A DNA stretch of 12,707 nucleotides, taken from the NCBI GenBank assembly GCA_910587275.1, contig CAJUMD010000100.1:1-12707 (forward strand). Reading direction: 5' to 3'. The notes beneath the pieces are model-generated. The model ran no database searches. It worked only from the letters and a program-made list of their open reading frames with translations, and was not told the DNA's origin. A program made the translations under genes and the position numbers. Within the stretch, counting starts at the first letter, position 1. Every line of letters starts with the position of its first letter. The stretch comes from an uncultured Kineothrix sp. (lineage in GTDB: Bacteria; Bacillota; Clostridia; Lachnospirales; Lachnospiraceae). Positions 1-7,699 of the stretch are shown here, piece by piece.

Positions 1-630
1 ACCAGCCTTGTGAATCTCATCAGCCGTTTATACGACGTGAGCGGGGGAAGCGTACAGGTAGGCGGCACGGACGTGCGTGCGTATGATATCGGGACGCTCC
101 GCAATGAAGTTTCGGTGGTGCTGCAGAAAAACGTGCTGTTTTCTGGAACCATTTTGGACAATTTACGGTGGGGGGATGCGGATGCCACGGAAGAAGAATG
201 CAAAAGGGCGTGCCGGCTTGCCTGTGCGGATGAATTTATCGAAAAACTGCCGGACGGTTATGATACCTACATAGAGCAGGGAGGCACCAACGTTTCCGGC
301 GGGCAGAAGCAGCGGCTCTGCATCGCGCGGGCATTGTTAAAAAAACCGAAGATACTCATCCTGGACGACAGCACCAGTGCCGTGGATACCGCCACGGATG
401 CGAAAATACGCAGGGCATTTGCGCAGGAAATACCGGATACCACAAAAATCATCATTGCGCAGCGCATTTCCAGCATCGAACATGCGGACCGTGTGATTGT
501 GATGGAAAACGGCAGGGTGGATGCTTTTGATACGCCGGATTATCTGCTGGCGCATAACGGAATTTACCGCGAAGTCCATGAGCAGCAGATGTCCGGCGGC
601 GGGGACTTTGACGAGAAAGGAGGAATGTAG
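1..630 (+). CDS. ABC exporter half-transporter, C-terminal part of ATPase domain (5' truncated by window edge)
   Basis: This is the last 209 codons of an ABC exporter subunit. The reading frame is open from base 1, and its first residues (TSLVNLISRLYD) are those that directly follow a Walker A motif, so the membrane domain and Walker A lie outside the window. Visible motifs are the Q-loop (VLQKNVLFSG), the signature VSGGQ (292-306), Walker B ILILDD (about 352-369) and the switch loop IIIAQR. The usual catalytic Glu after Walker B is Asp (367-369), and the switch-loop His is Gln (460-462). In known heterodimeric exporters (TM287/288, LmrCD, BmrCD) these changes mark the subunit carrying the degenerate ATP site. 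The stop is 1 base before the partner's ATG at 632, so the two are surely one operon. Transported substrate is unknown; drugs or lipids are typical of the family. Confidence 0.93.
   Translation, partial: TSLVNLISRLYDVSGGSVQVGGTDVRAYDIGTLRNEVSVVLQKNVLFSGTILDNLRWGDADATEEECKRACRLACADEFIEKLPDGYDTYIEQGGTNVSGGQKQRLCIARALLKKPKILILDDSTSAVDTATDAKIRRAFAQEIPDTTKIIIAQRISSIEHADRVIVMENGRVDAFDTPDYLLAHNGIYREVHEQQMSGGGDFDEKGGM
618..623 (+). promoter_or_regulatory. Ribosome binding site that decides the ABC partner's start
   Basis: AGGAGG lies inside the last codons of the upstream ABC gene, 8 bases before the ATG at 632. It selects that start over the longer in-frame one and implies coupled translation of the two half-transporters. 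Confidence 0.8.
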
Positions 631-631
631 G

Positions 632-2524
632 ATGCCAAGACCACAGAGGGGACCAAGACCGAAGCTGGAGAATCCGGTGGGATTGTTCAAACGTCTGATG
701 AAATTTGTTTTAAAGGATTACTGGGCGGCAGGGATCGTCGTGGTCGTCTGTATTGTTGTGTCCGTCCTTGCCAGCGTGCAGGGAACGATGTTCACGCGGA
801 CGCTGATTGACGACTACATTGTTCCTTTGATCGGACAGCAGGAGCCGGATTTTTCGGGACTTTTGGCTGCCATTACGAGGGTGGCATGTTTTTACGGGGT
901 GGGTGTGGCTGCTTCTTACGCACAGACGAGGATAATGGTAGTGATTACGCAGGGGATGCTGCGGAATTTCCGGGATGCCATGTTCGTGCATATGGAAAGC
1001 CTTCCCATCCGGTATTTTGACAGCCATCCCCATGGGGACATCATGTCTTTGTATACCAACGACACCGACACGCTGCGCCAAATGGTGAGCCAGTCCATAC
1101 CGCAGCTCATCAACAGCGCGATTACCATTGTCAGTGTGCTGGCAGGCATGGTGGTGCTCAGCATCCCGCTGACGGTGGTAACATTGGTGATGGTGGCGGT
1201 GATGATGTTTGCCAGCGGCAAGGCAGCGGGACTGTCCGGCAGCAATTTTGTGGGGCAGCAGCGCGCCCTGGGAAATTTAAACGGTTATATCGAAGAAATG
1301 ATGAACGGGCAGAAAGTCGTGAAGGTATTCTGCCGGGAAGAAGCGGTGCTTGGTGAATTCAGGCGCAGGAACGACGAACTTTTTGAAAGCGCGAACCTCG
1401 CCAACCGTTACGCCAATGTGCTGGGTCCCATCAATGCGCAGTTGGGAAACATGAGCTATGTGCTCTGCGCCATGGTGGGCGGCGTGCTCGCCCTGAACGG
1501 GTGGACGGGACTCACGGTGGGGAAACTTGCCAGTTTTTTAACGTTCAACCGCAGCTTTAATATGCCGGTAAACCAAATCAGTACCCAGTTTAACAGTATC
1601 GTTATGGCATTGGCTGGGGCGGAACGGATCTTCCGGCTGCTGGATGAGGAACCGGAAACGGACGAAGGATACGTGACGCTGGTACATGCCCGCAAAGAAG
1701 GCGGCAGGCTGGCGGAAGCCGGGGAGCGCACCGGCATGTGGGCGTGGAAACATCCCCATCAGGCGGACCAAACCGTGACCTATACGGAGTTAAAGGGGGA
1801 TGTGGTGTTTGACGGTGTGGATTTCGGATATGTGCCGGAGAAGACGGTGCTCCATGACGTGAAACTGTATGCCACGCCGGGGCAGAAGATTGCGTTCGTG
1901 GGTTCCACGGGGGCGGGCAAAACCACCATTACCAACCTGATTAACCGTTTTTATGATATCCAGGACGGAAAAATCCGGTATGACGGAATTAATATCAATA
2001 AGATAAAAAAGGCAGACCTGCGCCATTCCCTCGGCATTGTACTGCAGGATACCCATTTGTTTACCGGTACGGTCATGGAAAACATCCGCTACGGGAAACT
2101 GGACGCCACGGACGAAGACGTCTATGCGGCGGCAAAGCTGGCAAATGCCCATGGTTTTATCTGCCGTCTGCCCCAGGGCTACGATACGGTGCTGACGGGG
2201 GACGGCGGCAATCTAAGCCAGGGGCAGCGCCAGCTCCTTGCCATTGCAAGAGCAGCCATTGCGGACCCTCCGGTGCTGATTTTGGATGAGGCGACCTCAT
2301 CCATCGATACCCGTACCGAAAAAATCGTGCAGGACGGCATGGACCGGCTGATGGACGGGCGGACGACTTTTGTCATCGCGCACAGACTGTCCACGGTACG
2401 CAACAGCGACTGTATCATGGTGTTGGAGCAGGGACGGATTATCGAACGGGGAACCCATGAAGAATTGTTGGCACAGGAAGGAAAGTATTACCAGTTGTAT
2501 ACCGGCGGGGCGGTGGGACAGTAA
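632..2524 (+). CDS. ABC exporter half-transporter (membrane domain plus ATPase), active-site partner
   Basis: This 630-residue protein is a complete half-transporter: an N-terminal six-helix exporter domain (about residues 30-330), a linker of some 60 residues, then an ATPase domain. Walker A GSTGAGKTT is at 424-432, Walker B ends in D552-E553, and the switch His is H584. These are all canonical, so this subunit supplies the active ATP site's Walker motifs. Its signature is LSQGQ (528-532) rather than LSGGQ; this faces the partner's degenerate site in TM287/288-type heterodimers, so the pair is complementary. The start at 632 is chosen because AGGAGG (618-623) sits 8 bases upstream. An in-frame start at 521 would overlap the previous gene by 110 bases and adds 37 residues unlike the family. 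The linker, with MWAWKHPH, resembles those of clostridial multidrug-type exporters. Substrate cannot be read from sequence. Confidence 0.95.
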   Translation: MPRPQRGPRPKLENPVGLFKRLMKFVLKDYWAAGIVVVVCIVVSVLASVQGTMFTRTLIDDYIVPLIGQQEPDFSGLLAAITRVACFYGVGVAASYAQTRIMVVITQGMLRNFRDAMFVHMESLPIRYFDSHPHGDIMSLYTNDTDTLRQMVSQSIPQLINSAITIVSVLAGMVVLSIPLTVVTLVMVAVMMFASGKAAGLSGSNFVGQQRALGNLNGYIEEMMNGQKVVKVFCREEAVLGEFRRRNDELFESANLANRYANVLGPINAQLGNMSYVLCAMVGGVLALNGWTGLTVGKLASFLTFNRSFNMPVNQISTQFNSIVMALAGAERIFRLLDEEPETDEGYVTLVHARKEGGRLAEAGERTGMWAWKHPHQADQTVTYTELKGDVVFDGVDFGYVPEKTVLHDVKLYATPGQKIAFVGSTGAGKTTITNLINRFYDIQDGKIRYDGININKIKKADLRHSLGIVLQDTHLFTGTVMENIRYGKLDATDEDVYAAAKLANAHGFICRLPQGYDTVLTGDGGNLSQGQRQLLAIARAAIADPPVLILDEATSSIDTRTEKIVQDGMDRLMDGRTTFVIAHRLSTVRNSDCIMVLEQGRIIERGTHEELLAQEGKYYQLYTGGAVGQ

Positions 2525-2569
2525 CTTTCCGCAATGGTTGACTTCACCGGAAAAAAACGGTAAAATGGA

Positions 2570-3445
2570 TTACGGACGGCTGCACCCGTCCCCGGCATCG
2601 GCGGGCAGTACGCTTTGTGCGTATTCGGTAGGCGTCATTCCCGTGGTTTTCTTAAACCGGCGGGAAAAATAATGGATGGAATGATACCCAAGCCGTTCCG
2701 CGATTTGGGAGAAATTCATGCCGCCTTCGCGTATGAGCTGTTTGGCGGCATTGATTTTCATAAGGGAAAAATAATCGATGATTCCGCAGCCGGTGTTGTC
2801 CGAAAACAGTTTCTTTAAAAGGGTGCGTCCAATCAGGTTGTCGCGGCAGATTTGGTCAATGGTCAGGTGTGCCGCGATGTTTTCCTCCATGTAGGCAACG
2901 ATATCACGGAATAAACCGTCGTCGTCCGCTTGCCGCTGCATGAGGGGAAAGGGAGGGACGTCCGTACCAAAGTTGCGGATGAGCTGTATCAGCAGCAGTT
3001 CCAGATAGTGCATGGCTGCCTGTCCTGCCCCGAAGGGGGAAGCAGTATGGCAGGAAGCGGCTTCCGCCACCGTAAGGGCAAGAAGCCGGCGTTCCCAGGA
3101 GCCGGCGCGCAGGATGCTGCCTTGGAAAAAATCCGTGACGGAGACCGGTACGGAAGCAGGAAAAGTAAAACCGACGGATACCAGTTTAACCGGAACGGGA
3201 GCCTGTGTATGGATGCAGAGGGTTTCCGAAGGGGAGCGGAACAGGATTTCCGTTTTGGAAAGGGTGTGGGACGAGGAAGGGAAGCGGATATCCGCAAGAC
3301 CTTTTTCGGCATACAAAAGTTCCCAAAAATCCCCCTTTAGGACAGACGGTGTGCAAGCCTGGTTTTCCGGGTAGTCACGGATGCGCACGAAAAGAATCCG
3401 CTCGATATCCAGTTGTCTTTCGTGGGGAAGGTTCTTATATATCAT
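2570..3445 (-). CDS. AraC-family transcriptional regulator
   Basis: This 291-residue protein has the AraC layout. A ligand-sensing N-terminal region of about 170 residues (probably cupin-like, not strongly recognisable) is followed by a double helix-turn-helix domain at roughly residues 180-280. The C-terminal family signature is clear: NFSQIAERLGYHSIHYFSRRFKKTTGMTPTEY, shown here only as landmarks ERLGY, YFSRRFK and GMTPTEY. A GGAAAGG ribosome site lies 6 bases before the ATG (3443-3445). The gene converges on the ABC operon, with only 45 bases between stops, and diverges from the nucleotidyltransferase. AraC proteins with this architecture usually control sugar use, stress or export genes. 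The likely targets are its divergent neighbour or itself, but nothing in the sequence proves this. Confidence 0.9.
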   Translation of the reverse strand: MIYKNLPHERQLDIERILFVRIRDYPENQACTPSVLKGDFWELLYAEKGLADIRFPSSSHTLSKTEILFRSPSETLCIHTQAPVPVKLVSVGFTFPASVPVSVTDFFQGSILRAGSWERRLLALTVAEAASCHTASPFGAGQAAMHYLELLLIQLIRNFGTDVPPFPLMQRQADDDGLFRDIVAYMEENIAAHLTIDQICRDNLIGRTLLKKLFSDNTGCGIIDYFSLMKINAAKQLIREGGMNFSQIAERLGYHSIHYFSRRFKKTTGMTPTEYAQSVLPADAGDGCSRP

Positions 3446-3745
3446 GGGGGGCCTTTCCGTTTGCGTGAAAATGGTTTTTCCTGTTTGTTTATATTCCTAT
3501 TTCTTTTTCCTATTTCTTATTTCTTTCTGTCACTTAGGTAAAAGTATATAGGATATGGGGGAAAAAAGAAAGCATATATTTTAAGAATGAATGGATTAAA
3601 AAAATAATATATTCAAAAATAATGATAAAAACAGCATTTCCAACCGATGGAATATGGATTTACGGAAAACAGGGAAGCTGGAAAAAGATATGGGACGGCA
3701 GCGGGTACGAAAAGCCGTACAGAAGGTGAAAAGGAGGAAACGCGG
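3446..3745. promoter_or_regulatory. AT-rich divergent control region between araC-type gene and nucleotidyltransferase
   Basis: These 300 bases hold no convincing gene. They are far more AT-rich than the flanking genes. The part next to the AraC gene (about 3490-3530) is almost pure pyrimidine on the plus strand, with CCTATTTCTT repeated at 3496-3505 and 3509-3518 and a third partial copy (ATTTCTT at 3519-3525), so the AraC leader mRNA would be A/G-rich. A weak plus-strand promoter candidate for the nucleotidyltransferase is TTAAGA (3581-3586), 18 bases, TAATAT (3605-3610). No clear minus-strand promoter was found, although TATAAA-like boxes exist. A longer in-frame start for the nucleotidyltransferase at 3647 is possible but not favoured. 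Confidence 0.5.
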
Positions 3746-4666
3746 ATGCAAAAGCCAGTATTGGTCATTATGGCGGCGGGGATGGGAAGCCGTTACGGGG
3801 GATTAAAGCAGATTGATCCCGTGGACGGGGAAGGACATATTATTATGGATTTTTCCCTGTATGATGCGATGGAAGCCGGTTTTGAAAAGGTTATTTTCGT
3901 CATTAAGAAGGAAAACGAAAAGGATTTTAAGGATGCGGTAGGGGACAGGGTTGCAAAACACATGCAGGTGGAGTATGCGTTCCAGGACATTGCGGACATT
4001 CCGCCGGGATACCGGGTGCCGGAGGGAAGGGTGAAACCCTGGGGAACCGGTCATGCGGTACTGAGCTGCCGGAAGCTGTTAACCGGTCCTTTTGCGGTCA
4101 TCAATGCGGATGATTATTACGGCAAAAGCGCATTTTCACAGATTTATGATTACCTGACAACCCATGAAGACGGGGAAAAACAGGAATATGCCATGATTGG
4201 GTATTTCATCGAAAATACGCTGACGGAAAACGGGCATGTGGCACGGGGCGTGTGCCGGACGGATGCCTCCGGGCATCTGCTGGGGATTACGGAGCGGACC
4301 CATATAGAAAAGAAGGGTGCGGATACGGCGTATACCGAGGATGATGGTGCGAGCTGGCATGTCATTGGGGCCGGAAGCACGGTTTCAATGAATATGTGGG
4401 GTTTTACGGCAGGGTTTATGAAGGAGCTGGAAGCCGGACTGGAGCCGTTCCTGCAAAAAGGGCTTGCGGAGAATCCGCAGAAGTGTGAATATTTCCTGCC
4501 CAGTGTGGTAGATGGACTGATCCGGGAGGGGAAGGCAAACGTAACCGTCTTAAAGTCCGCCGACCGCTGGTACGGGGTGACTTATAAGGAAGATAAGGAA
4601 CAGGTGGCGGCAGCGGTACGGGAGATGAAAGAGCGGGGGCTGTATCCGCAGGATTTCCTGCACTGA
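3746..4666 (+). CDS. Sugar-phosphate nucleotidyltransferase
   Basis: This 306-residue cytoplasmic enzyme should join a sugar 1-phosphate to an NTP, giving an NDP-sugar and pyrophosphate. The N-terminal nucleotide-binding motif is seen as MAAGMGSRYGGLKQ (residues 9-22), where the basic residues and glycine loop bind the triphosphate. PWGTGHA (98-104) contacts the base and sugar phosphate, and NADDYYG (120-126) carries the metal-binding catalytic Asp. The length and motifs resemble UTP-glucose-1-phosphate uridylyltransferase relatives, but the RYGGLKQ form marks a separate clostridial subfamily, so the sugar is not assigned. The start at 3746 is set by AAGGAGG (3731-3737), 8 bases upstream. It stands alone between a regulator and a chemoreceptor. 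A plausible substrate source is the NahK-like kinase at 10417, which makes hexosamine- or hexose-1-phosphates. Confidence 0.9.
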   Translation: MQKPVLVIMAAGMGSRYGGLKQIDPVDGEGHIIMDFSLYDAMEAGFEKVIFVIKKENEKDFKDAVGDRVAKHMQVEYAFQDIADIPPGYRVPEGRVKPWGTGHAVLSCRKLLTGPFAVINADDYYGKSAFSQIYDYLTTHEDGEKQEYAMIGYFIENTLTENGHVARGVCRTDASGHLLGITERTHIEKKGADTAYTEDDGASWHVIGAGSTVSMNMWGFTAGFMKELEAGLEPFLQKGLAENPQKCEYFLPSVVDGLIREGKANVTVLKSADRWYGVTYKEDKEQVAAAVREMKERGLYPQDFLH

Positions 4667-4716
4667 CGGATTTACGGCTGCCTGTGCGGTGTTCCGGGGT
4701 ATTGCCGGGCACGGAG

Positions 4717-4744
4717 TGAACAGTAACGTGATGGCTACTGTTCA
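4717..4744. repeat. Inverted repeat, 9-bp arms (first of two adjacent palindromes)
   Basis: TGAACAGTA (4717-4725) and TACTGTTCA (4736-4744) are perfect reverse complements with a 10-base loop. It lies after the nucleotidyltransferase stop but lacks a T-tract, so it is not a typical intrinsic terminator. Its right arm shares two bases with the outer stem of the next palindrome, so both cannot fold fully at once. Confidence 0.75.
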
Positions 4745-4803
4745 TACCATGCCGGCTTCGAGGTGTTTTCGCACATACAGTGTGCGAAAATCCCGAGGGT
4801 ATG
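4743..4803. repeat. Nested inverted repeat (10-bp inner and 6-bp outer stems)
   Basis: The inner stem is perfect: TTTTCGCACA (4766-4775), loop TACAG, TGTGCGAAAA (4781-4790). The outer stem CATACC (4743-4748) pairs with GGTATG (4798-4803), and the bases between can pair in part. No T-run follows on either strand. The form resembles an extragenic palindromic (REP-like) element. A role as a terminator or attenuator between the nucleotidyltransferase and the chemoreceptor is possible but less likely. Confidence 0.7.
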
Positions 4804-4825
4804 GCTTTGTACACGGGGGTGCGGA

Positions 4826-4855
4826 TTGACTTCCGCGGCGGAAAGGTGTTATAGT
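4826..4855 (+). promoter_or_regulatory. Sigma-A promoter of the chemoreceptor gene with palindromic spacer
   Basis: TTGACT (4826-4831), an 18-base spacer and TATAGT (4850-4855) form a good promoter, with the start of transcription expected near 4862 and the chemoreceptor ATG at 4896. The spacer includes the perfect palindrome TTCCGCGGCGGAA (4831-4843, 6-bp arms around one base), which overlaps the last base of the -35 box and is well placed to be a repressor operator. No regulator is assigned to it. Confidence 0.65.
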
Positions 4856-4895
4856 AAATGCGGAGGATAAAGTATTAAAAGAGAGGAAGACGGAA

Positions 4896-6704
4896 ATGAA
4901 GGCGAAGGAGATAGATGAAAAGGCACGGGAAATTGACGGAAAAGTAAAGGAGATGGATGCGAAGGTCAGGGAAGCCGCAGCGGTGCGGATGGAGGAATCG
5001 GAAAGTTCGGCGGTGAAAAAGTTAAAGGATCTGCCGGTCAGGAGGAAACTGACCGTTTTGTCGAGGACATTTATCGGCGGCATGATTATGATTGCGGTAT
5101 TCGGGGCGCTGGGGCTTTGGATGGTGAGCAGCCAGGCGAACGTGGTATCGAAACGATGGATGCCTTCCGTGATGTTGGCACAGGATATGGATGCCGTAGC
5201 GCTGGATTACCAAAGGGTACAGTATGCCCATGTGTTGTCCGCTTCCGATGGGGAATGGAAGAAGTACGAAGATAAAATGGCTGACCTGGCTGCAGAAATG
5301 GAGTCGGATATGGTATTGTATGAGGGCTATATCCATAATAATGCCGGACGGGATTACCTGTCGGCAGCAAAAGATGCATGGAATGCCTATCTTACGGCAA
5401 CAAAAACGGTGGTAGAGATGAGCAGGGGCGGCAATGGCGCAGAGGCACAGGACCTGTTAGAGGGGCAGGGACAGGCGGCGTTCGGTGAGCTGGATACAAA
5501 GATGAAGGAAATGGTCCAGTACAATGTGGAGCAAAGCCAGAAAAGCGCAAATGAGATTTATACGACTTACTTATTTGCCATGGTTCTCATGATTGCGTTT
5601 GCGGTAGGGGCAGTCATTGTGGGCGGAATGATATCCACGGGAATCCGCCTGGTCATTGTAAATGCTTTGCAGAAAATACGGGTTGCATTAAAGGAATTGC
5701 AGGGAGGGAATCTGGACGCGGAACTGACCTACCGTTCCAGGGATGAATTCGGTGAGCTTTCGGACGATATCAGGGAATTTATGGGGAACCTGGAAGACAT
5801 CATTAAAGATGAAAATGAGATTTTGGCGAAAATGGGCAGAGGGAATTTTGATGTAACTTCCCGCATAAAGGATAAATACCAGGGGGATTTTAACCTGATT
5901 TTGGTATCCATGTCGGAAATTAAACATAAGCTGGGTTCGGCGCTTTCCAATATACAGACTTCCGCAGTGCAGGTAAGCTCCGCCTCCGAGCAGATGGCGG
6001 TATCGGCACAGGCGCTGGCGGAGGGGTCTTCCCGGCAGACAGGGAGCGTGGCGGGCATCCTTTCCATGATAAAGGACATGGAGGAAAAGGCGGAAAACGG
6101 CGCAAAACGTGCAGGGGAAGCCAGCAATTATGCCAATGACGTAAAACGCCAGGCGGAAAACGGCAACGACCAAATGGACCGTATGATGAAGGAAATGCAG
6201 GTGATTTCCAATACGTCCAATGAAATCGAGACGATTATCAGCAGCATTGAGGAGATTGCGGAGCAGACCAATCTTTTGGCGCTCAACGCTTCCATAGAAG
6301 CGGCGAGGGCAGGGGAAGCCGGAAAAGGATTTGCCGTTGTGGCAGGGGAAATCGGGAAACTGGCGACCCAGTCGGCGGATGCCGCAACGAATACAAGGGA
6401 CCTGATTCAAAAGTCCATCGCACAGGTGGAGAGCGGAAATGAAATCGCGAAGTCCACGGCGGAAGCATTTGCCGCGGTGAACGGCGGGATTATCAAGGTA
6501 GTGGAGTTAAACGGCACGGTAAAGGAGGACTGTGAGAACCAGGCGGCGGCAGTGCGTGAGATTAACAACAGCGTGGAAGTAATATCCGGCGTCATCGAAA
6601 GCAATTCGGCGGCAGCACAGGAGACTTCGGCGACCAGCGAGGAACTGGCGGCACATTCGGCAAACCTGCAGGAGATGTTGGAACAGTTTACTTTTTCAGA
6701 GTAG
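4896..6704 (+). CDS. Methyl-accepting chemotaxis protein
   Basis: This 602-residue membrane chemoreceptor would relay an extracellular signal to the CheA/CheW array. A charged cytoplasmic N-terminus (1-51) contains four tandem heptads of the form K-A/V-K/R-E-I/M-D-x. Helix TM1 is at about 53-78. An extracellular helical domain (about 80-222, four-helix-bundle type) is followed by TM2 at about 225-250. A HAMP domain (about 254-305) and a second HAMP-like stretch (about 305-350) lead to the signalling domain. The hairpin tip that binds CheA/CheW is unmistakable: EQTNLLALNASIEAARAGEAGKGFAVVA with flanking residues at about 452-500, of which EQTNLLALNASIEAARAGE is the core. There is no C-terminal CheR/CheB-binding pentapeptide. 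GAGAGGAAG lies 7-15 bases before the ATG. No other chemotaxis or flagellar genes are near, so it is an orphan receptor; its ligand is unknown. Confidence 0.95.
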   Translation: MKAKEIDEKAREIDGKVKEMDAKVREAAAVRMEESESSAVKKLKDLPVRRKLTVLSRTFIGGMIMIAVFGALGLWMVSSQANVVSKRWMPSVMLAQDMDAVALDYQRVQYAHVLSASDGEWKKYEDKMADLAAEMESDMVLYEGYIHNNAGRDYLSAAKDAWNAYLTATKTVVEMSRGGNGAEAQDLLEGQGQAAFGELDTKMKEMVQYNVEQSQKSANEIYTTYLFAMVLMIAFAVGAVIVGGMISTGIRLVIVNALQKIRVALKELQGGNLDAELTYRSRDEFGELSDDIREFMGNLEDIIKDENEILAKMGRGNFDVTSRIKDKYQGDFNLILVSMSEIKHKLGSALSNIQTSAVQVSSASEQMAVSAQALAEGSSRQTGSVAGILSMIKDMEEKAENGAKRAGEASNYANDVKRQAENGNDQMDRMMKEMQVISNTSNEIETIISSIEEIAEQTNLLALNASIEAARAGEAGKGFAVVAGEIGKLATQSADAATNTRDLIQKSIAQVESGNEIAKSTAEAFAAVNGGIIKVVELNGTVKEDCENQAAAVREINNSVEVISGVIESNSAAAQETSATSEELAAHSANLQEMLEQFTFSE

Positions 6705-6714
6705 GATACGGCAG

Positions 6715-6744
6715 CGGGCAGGGGAAACATGTTTCCCCTGCCCG
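6715..6744. terminator. Perfect 15-bp inverted repeat between convergent genes
   Basis: CGGGCAGGGGAAACA (6715-6729) is followed at once by its exact reverse complement (6730-6744). In RNA the central bases would form the loop of a very stable GC-rich hairpin. It begins 11 bases after the chemoreceptor stop and ends 17 bases before the MerR stop on the other strand. Only TTT follows it on the plus strand, so the T-tract is weak; it probably serves as a shared terminator for both convergent genes. Confidence 0.75.
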
Positions 6745-6760
6745 TTTGCACATAGCCCGG

Positions 6761-7597
6761 TTATCCGTTTCCGGAAACCGGGATTTCGATTTGGAGGATG
6801 TAATCCTCCATCCGGTCGATGACCGTTTCGTTAATTCCTTTTTCATAGGAAAAACCGGACAACACCAGTCCCTGTCTGCCGGCGTAATTCAAAATCTGCC
6901 GGTAACGCAGGGGAAGCCTGTCCCAGCCGCCTTTGTGGAAAGCGCGCAGGTATTTTCCTTTGGGCTGCAGGTGCAGCCCTTTTTGCTGCGGCAGAAAAGG
7001 GATTTGGATTGGGATTTCAATAAACAGTTTGGTATAATTGTCGAAGCTGCCGTCCTGCAGACTGCCAACGGGAATCATGGAGCCGTAGGAAGCGTCATGC
7101 AGGCGCCCCAGCCGGTACTTGGCGGTTTCGGCGGTAATCATTTCCACTTCTTCCTCAAAGGTAACGTCTTTACCGATGTCCACCGTTACCAGACAGCGTT
7201 CTTCTTTATCCACGATGCTGATTTCCTCCAAATCCATATGCAGCAGGGTTTCCATATTCTGGCGGTGGTTGCACAGTGTTTTGCGGACTGCCTGAAGGTG
7301 CAGGATGTTTTGGTCCAGTTCCGTGATTTTTTCATCCAAAAGGCATTTCATGTTTCCGGCGGAACGGTTTTTCATAAATTCCCGGATTTCGTTAATGGAT
7401 ACGTCCAGTTCGCGCAGCAGCAGAATGGTTTCCAGGAGGGGGCTTTGGCGGTAGGTGTAGCAGCGGTATCCGTTTTCGGGATTGATTGCGGCAGGTTTGA
7501 AAAGACCGGTTTCGTCATACCACATCAGCGTCTTTTTGTTAATGCCGTGGAGGGCTGCGAATTGTCCGATGGTAAGCAGTTTGCTTTGTTCCTTCAT
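6761..7597 (-). CDS. MerR-family regulator with GyrI-like effector-binding domain
   Basis: This 278-residue protein has an N-terminal MerR winged helix (about residues 7-76; landmarks LTIGQFAALHGINKKTLMWYD, GLFKPA and NGYRCY), a long dimerisation helix (about 77-120) and a C-terminal domain of about 150 residues like the BmrR/BltR/GyrI small-molecule-binding fold. It lacks the Cys ladder of metal-sensing MerR proteins, so it should sense organic compounds such as drugs rather than metal. The start at 7597 is chosen because GAAAGGAAG lies about 10-18 bases upstream; an in-frame start at 7660 would add 21 residues before the helix-turn-helix and would overlap the likely promoter. It is transcribed away from the metal operon. 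Its targets could be itself or an exporter, but no link to the ABC pair is visible. Confidence 0.9.
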   Translation of the reverse strand: MKEQSKLLTIGQFAALHGINKKTLMWYDETGLFKPAAINPENGYRCYTYRQSPLLETILLLRELDVSINEIREFMKNRSAGNMKCLLDEKITELDQNILHLQAVRKTLCNHRQNMETLLHMDLEEISIVDKEERCLVTVDIGKDVTFEEEVEMITAETAKYRLGRLHDASYGSMIPVGSLQDGSFDNYTKLFIEIPIQIPFLPQQKGLHLQPKGKYLRAFHKGGWDRLPLRYRQILNYAGRQGLVLSGFSYEKGINETVIDRMEDYILQIEIPVSGNG

Positions 7598-7631
7598 GTC
7601 GCTTTTCTTCCTTTCTGTGGATGTGTGGTTT

Positions 7632-7660
7632 ATGATACTATACCCAAACGAAAAATACAA
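7632..7660 (-). promoter_or_regulatory. Candidate promoter of the MerR gene
   Basis: Reading on the minus strand, TTGTAT (7660-7655), a 17-base spacer and TATCAT (7637-7632) form an acceptable sigma-A promoter 35 bases before the chosen ATG. An overlapping TATAGT would give a shorter, unusual spacing. This candidate also argues against the upstream start at 7660. Confidence 0.45.
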
Positions 7661-7699
7661 TAACGTATGGAAATCTGTTACGGAAATGAAATTTTACGG

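Noticed and set aside
521..631. Longer N-terminus for the second ABC gene
   Set aside because: It overlaps the upstream gene by 110 bases and the added residues do not resemble the family; a strong ribosome site precedes 632.
2525..2569. Possible terminator ACCG-(A-rich loop)-CGGT between the ABC and AraC genes
   Set aside because: The stem is only 4 bp and the A/T run is in the loop, not after the stem; too weak to call.
5688..6410. 240-codon minus-strand open frame
   Set aside because: It is antisense to the signalling domain of the chemoreceptor and has no recognisable motif.
6746..7663. 305-codon plus-strand open frame
   Set aside because: It lies exactly opposite the MerR gene, whose domains are clear; the plus-strand protein has no recognisable family features.
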